This document shows, in pieces, positions 25,542-37,837 of a stretch of 64,000 nucleotides of DNA. The position numbers and the translations under genes were made by a program. Each line of letters starts with the position of its first letter. The first letter of the stretch is position 1. Under the pieces are notes generated by a model. The model saw only the letters and a program-made list of their open reading frames with translations, searched no databases and was not told the DNA's origin. The stretch comes from Jacaranda mimosifolia. Its lineage: Eukaryota > Streptophyta > Magnoliopsida > Lamiales > Bignoniaceae. The stretch spans positions 12,789,246 to 12,853,245 of the forward strand of contig CM032119.1 of NCBI GenBank assembly GCA_018894105.1, written 5' to 3'.

Positions 25542-25543
<2 letters not shown>

Positions 25544-26014
25544 CATTTATTAGCAAAAGCAGGTTAAAACAAAGCAGAAATCAACCAGCTAATGATTCGA
25601 TGATGAAAATCGCGCGGTTCAAGGACGTCAACCTCACCAGACAAACCCCACTCACTGGACCATTATACATATCATTTTCATAGGGTTCCCCAAAAAAACA
25701 TATGGGACCCCAACATTATTCATAATTCTACACACACAAAGAGGAGACGGTAGTGTGGGGGTTGGATGGGATGGTGAGTTTTGGATGGACATGTGTATTA
25801 TTATCTGTCCATAAAAGACAATTTAGATTAAGGGCGGCGGGTAGATTATAAATTGAGTGTATGATTTACTGTTCATGTACATTTGCTATTTCCATAGTTT
25901 CCTTGAAAGATATTTTAAAGAATATTTCACCATTTATCTTATAAAATATAAGTAGAGTCAAAATAAACTCGAATACATTTCCATATATAATTTTGAGATT
26001 TTTATTATAATAAA

Positions 26015-26696
26015 TGTTGAAATTCAGGAGGATCTATTATGAAAACTATGAAATAATAGTAAAGTAATTCAATAAAAACTGATAACAAGATTTAACGTAA
26101 TTCGTCGATGTGTCTAATCTACCTGATAAAAAAAGAATTTTATTGATTTCAAATTAATGTAACAAGTACAACTTGAGTCCCACAAATCTCACGAGAACAC
26201 CTAACACCTTCGTTCTAAATTTCATTATGAGAAAACTATCTCTAAAGCAGTCTAGAAGCCCTTGTGTTATGTTTATATTTTTTGTGTCCCGGAAGAAAAC
26301 AGGGTATTTATACTTGCGAAAATGAGTCCTAGACATATGGGCCTTGCGCCGTACGCCGAGGCGCCCATGACTTGAACCTTGGCGCACGGAGTCCCTGTTT
26401 TGGCCGAGATGTGCTGAGCTTGGCAGTAAGGTCCACGCCATGGCGCGCGGTATTGTAGTATGTTGGGCGCCCTGGCATGCGGTTCTAGTTTCTACTGTGC
26501 CCGAGTGCACGTCGCGAACTTTCTCCCCTGTTTTGGCCAGCTGCGCATCTTGGCGCGCACATCCTCGCGCCACGGTGCGAAGCATCCTACCAGTGCATGC
26601 TGGGGTGTGCTCCTAGTGCCCATTTTGACCACTTCACCCCGCTTCGCTCCATCTTCTGTGTTTCATTAATTTAGCCCAAATTTCAAGACAAAATTA
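26015..26696 (-). repeat. 3' LTR of the copia element
   Basis: On the plus strand it starts TGTTGAAATTCAGGAGGATC and matches 34199-34819 throughout, for example AACAAGATTTAACGT, GTACAACTTGAGTCCCA and GACTTTCTCCCCTGTT-like segments. Its middle is markedly GC-rich. A purine-rich GTGGAGGTATA next to it on the minus strand is a candidate polypurine tract. Confidence 0.82.
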
Positions 26697-26762
26697 ATAT
26701 ACCTCCACATTTACTTAAAATTCACCATCCATCTTCTTTGACCCTGCCCCCAAAAAGGCCTG

Positions 26763-28444
26763 TCATCTGAGTCTGCAAACGTTAATCAAATTTAAGCAAT
26801 GCTCGAATTTGATTCCTGGAATAGCCTTAGTTAATATATCTATCGGATTATCCTTAGTCCCAACCTTATCAACTAGAATGACACCTTGAGACACCATATC
26901 CCGGATAAAGTGATACCCCACATCAATGTTCTTTATTCTCTCATGAAAAGCTTGATTCTTTAATAAGTGTATAACACTCTCACTATCACAAAACACAATA
27001 TTAATATCAGAATCCATACTCATATCCTTAATCAGCACCTTTAGCCAAATGCCTTTCTTCACGCCTTTAACCAAAGCCATGTACTAAGCTTCTGTTGTGG
27101 ACAACGCAACTGATGACTGCAAAATCGGCTTCTAGCTTGCCGTACAACTCAAAACATAAAACACATACCCAATAATGGATCTTCTGCAGTCCAAATCTCC
27201 TGTATAATCTACATCTACATAGCCAATAACTCTAGCAGTAGAGTTCAATTGACTATACCTCAAACATCTATCTACAAAGCCTCTCAGATACCTCATGATC
27301 CATTTCACAGCCTGTCAATGAGTCTTTTCTGGCTTGTGCACGTACTTGCTCACAACACTGACTTTATGTGAAATGTCTGGCCTAGTGCAAACCATGGCAT
27401 ACATCAAGTTACCCACTGCACTAGCATACAACACATTAGATATGTGTCATACCTTCCCCTCAATACTTGGTGATAGATCTGATGTGAGCCTGAAATGAGC
27501 TGCAAGTGGCATACTAATTCGCTTGGACTTATTTATCCCAAATTGTTCAAGCACTTTCTCAATGTAATGTTGTTGAGACAAGTACAACAATCCTGCGTGT
27601 CTGTCCTAGATGATCTCTATGTCCAATATCTTCTTTGCAGCGCCCAAATTCTTTATCTTAAATTCTTTACTTAACTGAACTTTTAAATTGTTGATCTCAT
27701 ATATGTTTCTAGAGGCAATAAACATACAACAACAAATATACGAGAAGGCTATCACTATATTTTTTATAATATACACAGTAATCATAAATGCTTCTAGTAT
27801 ATCCTATGTTAGTAATAAAAGCATCAAACATTTTATACCACTACCTGGGAGACTGCTTCAAGCCATATAAAGACTTCTTCAAGAGACATATTTGATTTTC
27901 TTTTCCGAAAATAACGAATCCCTTTGGTTGGCTTATGTAGATTTGTTCCTCCAACCACAATGCAGAAATATTATTTTCACATCCATTTGCTCAAGCTCCA
28001 TATCAAATAGAGCTACCATGGCAAGTAAAACATGAATGGAAGTATGTTTTACAACTGAGGAGCACACCTCATGTAAGTTAACTCTCTTTCTCTCTGAGTA
28101 AAGCTTAGCCACCAATCATGCCTTGTATCTAGCATCCTCAACCCTAGGAATCTCTTTCTTTTTCTTGTAGATTCAGTTGCAACCTACAATCGTCTGCTTT
28201 TTAGGTATATTAACCAGTTCCCATGTGCAATTCTTGTGTAAAGACTCCATCTCTTCACTCATAGTTACTGCCCATTTATCAAAATCTGGTTGGGAAATGG
28301 CCTCCTTCTATGTGACTAGATCATCATCCACAAACTCCTAGGCCAAACTCAAAGCATAAGCAACCAAATCTGAATATGCAAACCACTATAGTTATTTGAT
28401 TTGCCTTCTCCCTCTATCACAACCAAACAATAGTTCTGTAGTGA
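26763..28444 (-). pseudogene. copia reverse transcriptase and RNase H, degenerate
   Basis: Read on the minus strand this is the C-terminal half of a copia polyprotein: FDMELEQMDVK, then KKSLYGLKQSP, RPDISHKVSVVSKYV, CDSESVIHLLKNQ, FHERIKNIDVGYHFI and TKAIPG. It is broken by several stops and frameshifts. Near 27718-27732 the bases that should encode the catalytic aspartates of the polymerase motif are missing, so the gene cannot make an active enzyme. The frame is interrupted upstream by the insertion beginning at 28450. Confidence 0.85.
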
Positions 28445-28449
28445 ATTAT

Positions 28450-31400
28450 TGTAACACCCCTAAAATTCGATATTTTGAAAAAATAAAGATTTAGAAATTA
28501 AGATATTGATTGATCGAATTTTAAGGCTCAAAAAATAAATAAAAAGGACTTGATTGCAAAATTTTTAAAATTTTAGGGTGTAATGTGAACAGAATAAAAG
28601 TTTAAAGATTTCAAAATAATTAGATTTGGACTTAATTTCCCAAAAATAGAAAGGCTAGGGATCAACGTGTAAGAAATAGAAGTTGGATTACTCAATTGAA
28701 GGCCAGGGACCAAAATGAATGCGGTTAAAAAATTTTGGTATGAAAAGTAGGATGGTCAGAAGGTTTGGGGTTAAATTGAAGATGCTGGAAAGTGAATTTA
28801 TATATATAGGATTAAGGACAAATTTTTATTAAATTCTCAAAAAGTGCCCAAAACTCACCCCATTGGCAAAACACCAAAAAACATCCAAAAAATGTGAAAC
28901 CGTTCCGATAGGAAGCTTCCTCTAGCTAAGAGGAATGTGTCTATACCAACTTGATGAAAAACAACCGACGGAATGGCCGATGGCCGAGCTCAGCGAAGGT
29001 GACGGTTTCATCACTTCCGGCAGCGGAATGGGGATAGGTTTTGGTAGATCTTGGTCAGAAAAGCATGGGTAAGGTGATGGCGGTGTTAATTTAGTGAAAC
29101 GGTGAACGGTGAATGGTGAACGGTGGTTGTGGAAGTAAGAGGAACGGTGGACGGCAACGCTAGGGCTTCGCCGCATACTTTAGATGGCCAATTGACTGGG
29201 TAAATGGCCACCAATTCTTGAATTGTCTAAGGGGTTTTGCTCGTCATGGTGGGACGCACCCAGTGGTAGGGGTGGTTCACTTCTCCGACAGTAGCGCATA
29301 GAGATTCGGTGGCAACGCGTGATAGTGGTGTTCAGGCAGTTTATGCATAATTAGATTCCAAACGCATTTTGGCCATTTTCAGCTTGAACTTGTATCTTGA
29401 TTCGACCCAATTTGGGTAAATTTCAATAATCAAATTTTAATTCGATTGAATTTCGGATGTAATTGGATTCTTTTTGACTGAAGTCTAGTTGTGACCTGAA
29501 CTAAGATTGTTAAACCACAATTTAGCCTAAGGTTATAGATTAATCTTGTAATTAATATAGTATTGAATTTAATCGACTCAGATGAATTATTAGATTGTTG
29601 TTGAGGCCTTCAATAAGATTTTAACAACCAGTTTATCGACTTGTCGAGTTAAGGACTATGATAGGTGACTACCTTGAACATTTAAGTGTAACATGGAAAT
29701 TGAGAATTATGACGGAACAGTTAGAGTAATTGAGGAACGTGACAAGGGTATTTAAGTACATTAAGAATTATGATTGGGCAATCATAATCAATGTTGGGTT
29801 TAAGTTATGTACTCTGAACTTTAAGTCAACTAGGAAACAAGTTCATGGACTATTTAAACATCTAAGAATTATCAGTACTATGTTGAAATACCCTTAAGTT
29901 GATAATGAAATTCGTTATATTTATAATTAAGAATCAGAAGATTTCATTGTGAACTTGTTACTTTGGTAGGTGACTAAGGAGTAGGTCCCATAGACCAATA
30001 GACTGCCGATTGTGGTTGCTTTCTGAGACTTTTAAGGTGAGGATTTTATTGATAAACCCCTGTGAGGGTTGGTATTAATTTGATTATCATATTTCGTTCA
30101 TTATTGTTACCCCTGTGAGGGATCTGCCAATTGGTTATTGCTTGTATGAGCTTACTCTGTATCTAACGTTGAACTCGTTAGATTCTGCTAATTTGATATT
30201 TATCTTGATTAACGTTGCTTGATTATCGAACCCTATGAGGTTCTCCTGAATTTGAAATTACTTGGTATTTTTTCGTATTTTCTTGAAAATAACTGTTTTT
30301 CAATCGAACTCTGTGAATTTCTCTGAACTTGTAAACTCTGTTTGAAAGCCAATCCCAGCAAAATGCTTGGATTTATATACTAAAATGGCCTTATCGACCA
30401 ATATACTTGTTAGTTTCTTATAAACATGTTGTTTGTTCAATTATATTGTTAATCGCCTTGTTGGCATATTTGTTAAATTGTTCTGCCTTGTTGGTAATTG
30501 AACATTGAAAATCTTGACCCTTTTAAATATCTTGTTCGATCACTACTGTAAAAATATGTGCCGGGTAGAGCAAAGAGCCACACTAGTTGACAAGGCCTAT
30601 CCAGTGGGGGGCCCTATTGAGTCTATTCCAGAGTAAAGAGCCACACTAGTTGATAGGGCATGTCCAGTGGGGGCTCCTCTTGAGTCTATCCCCGTTAGCA
30701 CCTCTGGATTTCAATACTAGACCTATTTGTGTCAAAAGTTCTCTTAAATTGTTCATGTACCTTGTTTATTGGAATAGGCCTTGCCGGCTATTATTAGAAA
30801 ATGTTTTGCCTTGTAAATGGCAAATCTGGTAAAGTTTCTAAATGTTCATATTATTGCTTGGAAAGTTGAATTGATATCTGTTGGCATTATATCTTTTCAA
30901 CCCATGGGGACGCCTTGGGAAGTTCAACCTAGAGGGACACCACGAGAAGTTGGGCCTAAGGCTAGGTCCGAAAAGACGGTCGGGTGGTACGGACCGACGG
31001 TGACAAATCTCCCGGCTAGTACCCACCTATGATCCTGACTTACAAGTAGCTGGAGGTAGCAAATTGTGATTGGTGGGATCGGGCATGCCGTTGACCATGC
31101 CATAAAAGCAAGTTGTTACAAGCCGAGTTGTGTGCTCAAGCAAATGGAGAGATAAAGAGAAAATTTTCAAGTTCAAGTTAAATGCTATTGAAAAGTTATC
31201 TTGTATTCATCAAAGAGAAATAAGAAAGGATGCCAACAGGCTAACTAAATGTTTACATGCTTCATGTTTTTTTGAGTCTAAATCTATTTACCGTCAATCA
31301 TTAACCGATTATTTGATTTATTATTAATGACCTTGTTTATTTCCATTGAAAAATTCAACATTTTTCCTCTATCTACTGCTACGTATTTCCCTCACTAAGT

Positions 31401-31910
31401 CCTTCGGACTACCCCCATTTATTTTGATTTTCTCATACAGGAATTAAGTGAAGGATTGAACTCGAGGCAGGACATGAATATTTTGTAATAAATCAGGTGT
31501 TGAATGTATATATGGAAATTATCTGATTGCTAAGCATTAACTCAAGATATGGTGATATATCATGTTGATGTGGTCGACCTAAGGAATGTAAATATTTTGT
31601 TATGTAAGAATGTGAATCATGGCATTTACTTAGTCGGTTGATGAGTCTGTTAAGTTTGAAATTCCTCTGCTTCTAATAAGTTGAATTTGAGATTTTATGA
31701 CATGTATTTAGTATATGTGTTATATATCACAGGATTATTTAAGGTTTGAATTTATTGTCTTATAACATGTTTGTTTAATTTGGAATCCACTGCTATTTCT
31801 GATAAGCTTGAAACGTTTGATTATATACTATTGATTGATTTGTAGGTTCAATTTAAGATTGAACTGAGTGGTGCCTCAGCTTAGGTGCTATCCTGAGTGG
31901 GGACGTTACA
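28450..31910 (+). mobile_element. solo-LTR-like element, 3.46 kb, with ATTAT target duplication
   Basis: It starts TGTAACACCCCTAAAATTCG and ends GAGTGGGGACGTTACA (TG...CA). It is flanked by perfect 5 bp repeats ATTAT (28445-28449 and 31911-31915). It sits in the copia pol frame, which resumes on the other side. Its 5' end matches the LTR in the 20.4-21.2 kb chimera (GATTTAGAAAT, AAGATATTGATT), and near its 3' end it shares CCTCACTAAGTCCTTCGGAC. It encodes no retroviral-type protein, so it is probably a solo LTR of a large Ty3/gypsy-type element left by LTR-LTR recombination. A non-autonomous element with undetected short LTRs is the alternative. Confidence 0.75.
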
Positions 31911-31915
31911 ATTAT

Positions 31916-33480
31916 TTTCCTGTTGTTGATTAGGTGATAATGAATTTTCATTAGTTTCATCTATCACCTTCTGTTTTCCCTGTAAAACTTGTGAAGTATC
32001 AATTTTAATCTCCACCTTCTCCTTAATGCCCTGTTGACTACTTCTGGACTGCTCCACCTTCTTCATCACAGCAGACTCATCAAATGTCACGTCTCTACTG
32101 ATAATCATCTTGGAGCCCTTGTCATCATTACACCATAAATGATAATCCTTGACTCCATCTACATACCTAGAAATATGCACTTCCTAGCCCTTGGCTCAAG
32201 CTTCCCATCGCGGACATGAGCATAGGTTGGACACTCAAATACTCTTAAATTTGAGTAGTCGACATGAGAATCGGACCAAACTTCCATTGGTGTCTTGTAG
32301 TCCAAAAAAATCGACGATGACTTATTCACTAAATAACAAGTAGAGTTAATTGCTTCTGCTAAAAAATTCTTGGATAATCCGGTGTTAAAGGGCATGCATC
32401 TAACACTTTCCAAGATATTCATGTTCATTTGTTCTACAACACTATTCTACTGTGGTGTATGTACAACTGTGCGATACCTCACAATTCCTTCCTTATTGCG
32501 GAATTCCTAAAATTCCTTATTGCAGAACTCCAATCTGTTGTCAATTCTCAATTGTTTTATCTCCTTTCCTATATGTTTCTTGATTAAAGTTTTCCATTGC
32601 TTGAAGTTGACAAACACCTCATCCTTGTACTTCAACATGTACACCCATACTCCCATACTCTCCATGAGAAGTCATCTATGAATGTCAACATATACCTAGC
32701 ATCTCCCTTTGAAGGAACCTAAGGAGGCCTCCAAAGATCTGAGTGAATTTAATCCAAGGTGCCCTTGGTCCTGTGAACTGCAATACCAAATTTCACCCTA
32801 TATTGCTTGCCAATCACACACTTCTTACAGAAATCCAACTCTCTAGTCTTCTCTCCACAAAGTAAACCTCATTACTCAGTTCTAACATCCCCTTCTCGCT
32901 CGTATACCCAAGCCACATATGCCACAATCTCGTAGTATCATTAACTTATGAAGAAACTACTGTTGTACCAAAAACTTTGTTGCTCTGCAATATGTAAAGG
33001 CCATCCCGCTTGTCTCTCTTCATGATAAGTAATGCCCCTTTGGAAACCCACAGAACTCCATCTCAAGCTCTGTACTCACAATCGTTCTTTTCCAGAATAC
33101 CTAGCGATATCAGATTTTTATTCATATCTGGAACATGATGCACATTTGTTAAGGTCCTTACTATGTCATCGTGCCATTCTAATATAAACTGAGTCAATTC
33201 CTACAACCCTGCAAAAAGCATCGTTTCTCATAAGCACTTTACCACCATCGTATTTCTAATAAGTGGTAAACCAATCTTCTCGTAGGCATATGTGGTAGGA
33301 ACAATTACTATCCAAAATCTACTCAGAGTGTAGTAAACTTTTGGTAATGTTGAGAACAAGCCCACCATCAGACTCATCCTCAACAATTCCTGCGACATCA
33401 TCCCATTTTTTATCAAAAGTTTCACTTGTATCTTCGCCTTTACTCGTTCCAGACAATTTCATTTCTAGTGCCTCTTTCCA
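31916..33480 (-). pseudogene. copia integrase region, degenerate
   Basis: Best preserved at 32428-31916, which gives NMNILESVRCM, FLAEAINSTCYLVN, TPMEVWSD, YSNLRVF, DGKLEPRARKCIFLGM and then YHLWCNDD. These are the hallmarks of the copia integrase C-terminal region and the segment leading into reverse transcriptase. Upstream (32430-33480) the homology continues in short pieces broken by stops and frameshifts. Confidence 0.8.
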
Positions 33481-33568
33481 CTGCACTTAAAACACTTATC
33501 CTCAGTTCTAGGCTCTATTCAGATCTCTGATCAGGCTCTATTCTTTCCCCTTTCTCTAGTTCTCCCCT

Positions 33569-34183
33569 TTACCACCATCCTTCCCTACTTTCACCATCAT
33601 TGTTACCCAAGACATGTTTTCTCAATTCGTTGGAATTCAATGAGGCTTTCACATCCTCTATTGAAATTGTATCTCTCCCGTATAGTAAAGTAGTAACCAA
33701 ATGCTCAAAGAATCTAGGCAGAGAACATAAAAGAATTAACGCTTGATCTTCATCTTCAATTTTAACATCTATACTAGTGAGATTCAGTATCACCTTATTG
33801 AAATAATCAATATGCTGAGTAATAGATGCACCTTCTTTCATCCTCAATATGTATGACTGCTTTTCAAATACAATCAATTTTTTCAGGAACTTCATCATAT
33901 AGAGACTCTCCAGCTTCTTTCGCAAATCAACTAGTGTACTTTCTGTGGTGGCCTCTCTTAGTATGTTATCTACTAATGATAACACCAGAGTACCATAAGC
34001 CTTCGCCATAAACTTGTCATTCTCCTTATCTGTCAGCTTCTCTAGCAAGAAATCTCTGCCCATTAACGCTCTTTGTAAACCTTGTTGACATAGGTGGGCG
34101 AGCAACTTCATCTTCCATAGCCCAAAATCATTCTTTCCATTGAATTTCTCTACCTCGTAATTCATGGTTGACATCTGATCCAA
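33569..34183 (-). pseudogene. copia gag (UBN2-type), open but in a dead element
   Basis: A 204-codon frame begins MDQMSTMNYEVEKFNGKNDF and includes LWKMKLLAHL, LESLYMMKFL, INQ/IDYFNKVI-like text and SLPRFFEHLV, as in Tnt1-like copia gag proteins that package element RNA. It is shorter than usual and ends before the zinc knuckle. The rest of the polyprotein is disrupted, so it is a relic even though this segment is open. Confidence 0.85.
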
Positions 34184-34198
34184 TTTGCTTCGATACCA

Positions 34199-34819
34199 AT
34201 TTTTTGGAACCTAAGAGAATCTATTATGAAATTTTTGAAATAACAGTAAAATAATTCAATAAAACTAACAACAAGATTTAACGTGGTTCAGCGATGTGCC
34301 TAATCCACCCGACAAAGAAAAGAATTTTATTGATTGATTCCAAATCAATATAAAAAGTACAACTTGAGTCCCATAAATCTCACGAGAATACCTAATACCC
34401 TCATTCCAAACTCCGTTTTAGGAAGCCTTTATGTTATGTCTGTGTTTTTTTGTCCTGAAAAAAATGCGTATTTATACCTACAAAAATGAGTCTTAGGCCT
34501 ACGGCGGGAGGCACATGACTTGCGCCATAGCGCACAGAGTCCCTATTCTGGCCGAGAAGTGATGAGCTTGGCAATAAGGTTCACGCTGGGCATGTGGAAC
34601 CCGTACCCTAGCGCGGTATTGCAGTATGTTGCGCGCACTGGGACACGACATTCTTTGCACCCGGGCACACGTCGCAAGACTTTCTCCCCTGTTCCGGCCT
34701 CACACCCCAATGCGTGGTGTCCTACCGATGCACCGGTGTGCCCCTCGTACCCATTTCAATCGCTTCACTCCATTTCTTCTGTGTCTCATTAATTTAGCTC
34801 AAATTTTAAGGCAAAATCA
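34199..34819 (-). repeat. 5' LTR of the copia element
   Basis: This is the direct-repeat partner of 26015-26696. The outer end reads GGCAAAATCA on the plus strand. The inner end, GGAACCTAAGAGAATC, lies beside the decayed primer binding site. The outer boundary overlaps the start of a 200 bp tandem duplication, so a later event disturbed it. Confidence 0.8.
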
Positions 34820-35209
34820 TGCACACTTACTACGAATAAATATAAGATGTGTTAGCTAGACTTATGCAATTAATATTAATGCTATTTAATTATTATTGTT
34901 ATTAATCATGAAAAATCTAACAAACCCTTCCCGCATAAATGAGAAACAAGTTATCACTAACAATTGACAACCAAAATTCTAATTAGAACAAAATATAAGA
35001 TAATTTCGAGGCAAAATCATGCACACATACTACGAATATATATATAAGATGTGTTAGCTAGACTTACGCAATTAATATTAATGCTATTTAATTATTATTG
35101 TTATTAATCATGAAAAATCTAACAAACCCTTCCCGCATAAATGAGAAACAAGTTATCACTAACAATTGACAACCAAAATTCTAATTAGATCAAAATATAA
35201 GATAATTTC
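34808..35209. repeat. near-identical 200 bp tandem duplication
   Basis: The segment beginning GGCAAAATCATGCACAC occurs at 34810 and again at 35010 (period 200), almost identical over about 195 bp. The visible differences are few, such as a 2 bp longer TA run in the second copy. Each copy includes the terminal bases of the copia LTR and the first stretch of the 1.5 kb array monomer, so the duplication postdates the copia insertion. Confidence 0.93.
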
Positions 35210-35371
35210 AAGTAATACATGGTTGACACTTTTGATTATAAGATGATTGCCTATAGCTGCTGCTATGAAAAGATTGACTTGCCAACATTTTGTTCATGAA
35301 ATATTCCGCTTTGTGAGACAATACTCAACACATCAGAATTAGTTTTTTTTTTTCCAGCTCTCTAGTGCCTT

Positions 35372-36537
35372 GTTAATTAATTCTTGACTTAACTTTTAAG
35401 TCAATTAACTTAACTCTTTAAGGTTTGTTTTGTTAACTTAACTCCTTAAGTTAATTTGACCAATTGACAGTCACATGGCACCAAATAATTAACTCTTTAA
35501 TTATTTGTCTAATTTAACTCCTTAAATTGGTTGATTAATTGAATACTTAAATTAAACAAAGCCAAAGTTGACCTCAATTTCAATAACCCAAAAATAGGTT
35601 TCCATGGAGAGAATTTTCTAACATTTGGAAAGTTCTTCCATTACTTATGAAATGTAATTGGCTTTTGTATGTGACCCAATAAGTTCTTCCATTCCTTCGA
35701 TATCCTATCTTACGAAAGAGGCCTAGGGAAAGATATTTGCTAGCTTCCTAATAGCCTCGATACTATGTCTCTATTTTCAATGTTCGATTCCACTTTATGA
35801 CCTCATCTTTGGAAAACTCCTTTTCAAATTGTCATACTACCTTGCACAAGGATTTGTTGGAATCGATCATAATAGAATACATAGGAGATGTACTCGCTCT
35901 TCACGAAGACGAGGAGTCAGATTCCATCTTGGATCTCACAAACCTCCATATTTAAGTAGCTCATGCCCAATCACCACCTGAACGGCCTGCTAAATGACCA
36001 AGGAGGTATCAATGCATGATGACCTAAACACAAGGTTACCATGGATCATCAGGTCAAAGGACTAAATATATGCACTAGCATAAGCGGGAGAATTTGCCAC
36101 TACCGACTTGCCGCTCCAGCTATCCAGTAGATTCTCCGGTGAATCTTCAGTGCCTTTTTCCCAAACAAGCACCCACTAACATGCATCTATGTCTCATATG
36201 GGATTTACCCATGGAACGGAGCAATATCTAATTTCTTGAATTTATGCATCGTTAGTGCAAATCTATCCGAATCTTATATGCAGTGTCTCTTAAAATTCTT
36301 TGACTTAAAAGATTTAAGATCACGACCGTATAAGATTTATTCCATGATTACCACCCAGTGCATGACCAAGTCCTCTAGTCTAGAGTGATCTAAGGGCTTC
36401 CACCAAATGCCAGTGAAGAAAACATAAGCATAAGATGAAGGTGGCCATATTATTAATACCATTCAATCAAGATTATATCACAAGTGAAATAGTTTGTGAT
36501 GCCAATCTAATTAGCTTGCTGGGCATTTTTCCAACAA
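35372..36537 (-). mobile_element. truncated LTR (5' part), related to the solo LTR at 60648
   Basis: On the minus strand it starts TTGTTGGAAAAATGCCC at 36537 and parallels 60648-62050 in order: LTR start, a segment with CGGCAAGTCGGTAGTGGCAA, a segment with CTTTGACCTGATGATCCATG, and TTAACTTAAGGAGTTAA-type repeats. It ends abruptly at about 35372, without the TATA box or 3' half seen in the other copy. It interrupts an array monomer. Confidence 0.75.
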
Positions 36538-37011
36538 TTCGAACCCACACAAAGTAGCCCCAAACTGTAATACAAAATATTTGAACCTTAAACTAAAGTG
36601 CCCATGCATTTTGATACAGAGTAAAGCCTAAATAACAAGTATACTAAACATAATATGATATTTATAGGAGAAAAACCTATCTCGAAAAACCCTAGGTCAA
36701 CTTTGGTTATTCACATCCGTTGTTTCTTATGTGTCTTCGCCAAAAAAAACCCCACTTCCGAACGAACCCACAAGGCAAACTGATGCTTCACTCAACTTTC
36801 AAAAGACTCGCTCCAGTTTTACTTTCGAATGGGGGAAGATTTTCTCAAATGAAAGTTTCGGCTCCAAGGTTTTCTTCAAAATGCATTGTGGTTGCCCAAC
36901 TTTATTTTCTGAAAGTAATTTTACCACAGTTAAATTGTTCAAGTACTGACCATTTATACAAGGGCATTATTGTCCTCACAATAGAAAATACAAGCAAATA
37001 GGTGCAAGGAG
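36538..37011. other. unassigned insertion in the array
   Basis: This stretch does not match the array monomer. It contains CACTCAACTTTCAAAAGAC, GGGGGAAGATTTTCTCAAAT and AAGGGCATTATTGTCCTCAC. Together with 37846-37960 (GGGGGGGTGGTAAAATGCAA-like text) it may belong to one DNA element split by the hAT-like insertion at 37020. Overlapping plus-strand frames (36720-37001) show no recognised domain. Confidence 0.35.
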
Positions 37012-37019
37012 GCAGTGAG

Positions 37020-37837
37020 TAGGGGTGTAAACAGATATTAAACAAATCGGATACACTGTTTCCACATTCGTATCCATTTAACTTTTTGAATATTCAGATA
37101 CGGAAACAAATTTGACAAATATTTAAAAATAATATTTAAATTCGTATCCGTCGGATATCGATCGGATATAGACATTCGTATTTGATTACAATTATTCAGA
37201 TGCATTCATATTTTATTAAACTTATCTGTATTTGAATTACTTTTTTATATTCATATTCAATGATAATTATTTAAATATCCAGTTACAAATATTCAAATAC
37301 ATGAATCTATTAACCTATAATAAATATAGATTTTAATTAATAGAATGAACTATATAATTTCATTAAAACAAAAGCAATCAAACAAATAACATAATTTTTA
37401 ATTAATAATTGACTTTATAATTAATTATTAGTACTTATTAATAATAATACTGGCATTTGAGTATATTAATTATAAATTCAACCAACAATAATTATGTTGA
37501 TTAACTTAATTCTTCGCTTTTTTCTCTATATTACAATAAATTTTTAAATTTTTTTTTTTTTGTTCCCAATTCTTCAATTATAATTTATATATATACATAT
37601 ATGTATTATGAGATTTTTATTGAAAAATATAAATCATATACTATTTAATAAATATATATTCAAATCAGATATTAAATGGATCGAATACACATTTACCATA
37701 TCCGTATCCATTTATAATTGGATGTCTACTAATCGAATATGAATAATATCCGTTTTAAACAGATGCGGATAAATTTTGTATAAACGAATACGAATGCGAA
37801 TGGTAAATGAATATTCGAATATCCATTTACAGCCTTA
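37020..37837 (+). mobile_element. hAT-like non-autonomous element, copy 2 (818 bp)
   Basis: The ends TAGGGGTGTAAACAGATATT and AATATCCATTTACAGCCTTA are inverted repeats. They are flanked by a perfect 8 bp duplication GCAGTGAG (37012-37019 and 37838-37845). The length of the target duplication and the TAGGG-type terminus indicate the hAT superfamily. There is no coding capacity. It is homologous end to end to the copies at 13042 and 48360. Confidence 0.92.

Larger units (their letters stand above)
21229..26014. other. AT-rich intergenic region with microsatellites
   Basis: No gene was recognised. Contents include a G/C-homopolymer-flanked segment (21515-22153), (TG)n at 23802-23828, (TA)n runs near 23430-23500, a SINE-like fragment near 25023 and a (GA)n tract at 25494-25541. 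Apparent frames across these are low complexity. Confidence 0.5.
26015..34819 (-). mobile_element. degenerate Ty1/copia retrotransposon with nested LTR insertion
   Basis: The element is transcribed on the minus strand. Its 5' LTR is at about 34199-34819 and its 3' LTR at 26015-26696. The LTRs are clearly homologous but much diverged, so the insertion is old. Next to the 5' LTR is a decayed primer binding site (TTGGTATCGAAGC, near 34196-34184). In order follow gag, integrase, reverse transcriptase and RNase H, all with stops or frameshifts. A 3.46 kb foreign element (28450-31910) splits pol. Removing it leaves about 5.3 kb, normal for copia. No matching target duplication is left at the outer ends. 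Confidence 0.9.

Noticed and set aside
25480..25683. Small Arg-Glu-rich protein
   Set aside because: The Arg-Glu part is the (GA)n microsatellite and the rest has no recognised motif.
26154..26669. Frames in the GC-rich stretch at 26.2-26.7 kb
   Set aside because: They lie inside the copia LTR, which explains the composition and is matched at 34.2-34.8 kb.
28922..29176. 84-codon minus-strand frame rich in Pro, Ser and His
   Set aside because: It lies within the solo-LTR-like element and is built on GTGAACGGTGA-type repeats.
33826..34011. 61-codon plus-strand frame in the 33.8-34.0 kb region
   Set aside because: It is an antisense shadow of the copia gag frame.
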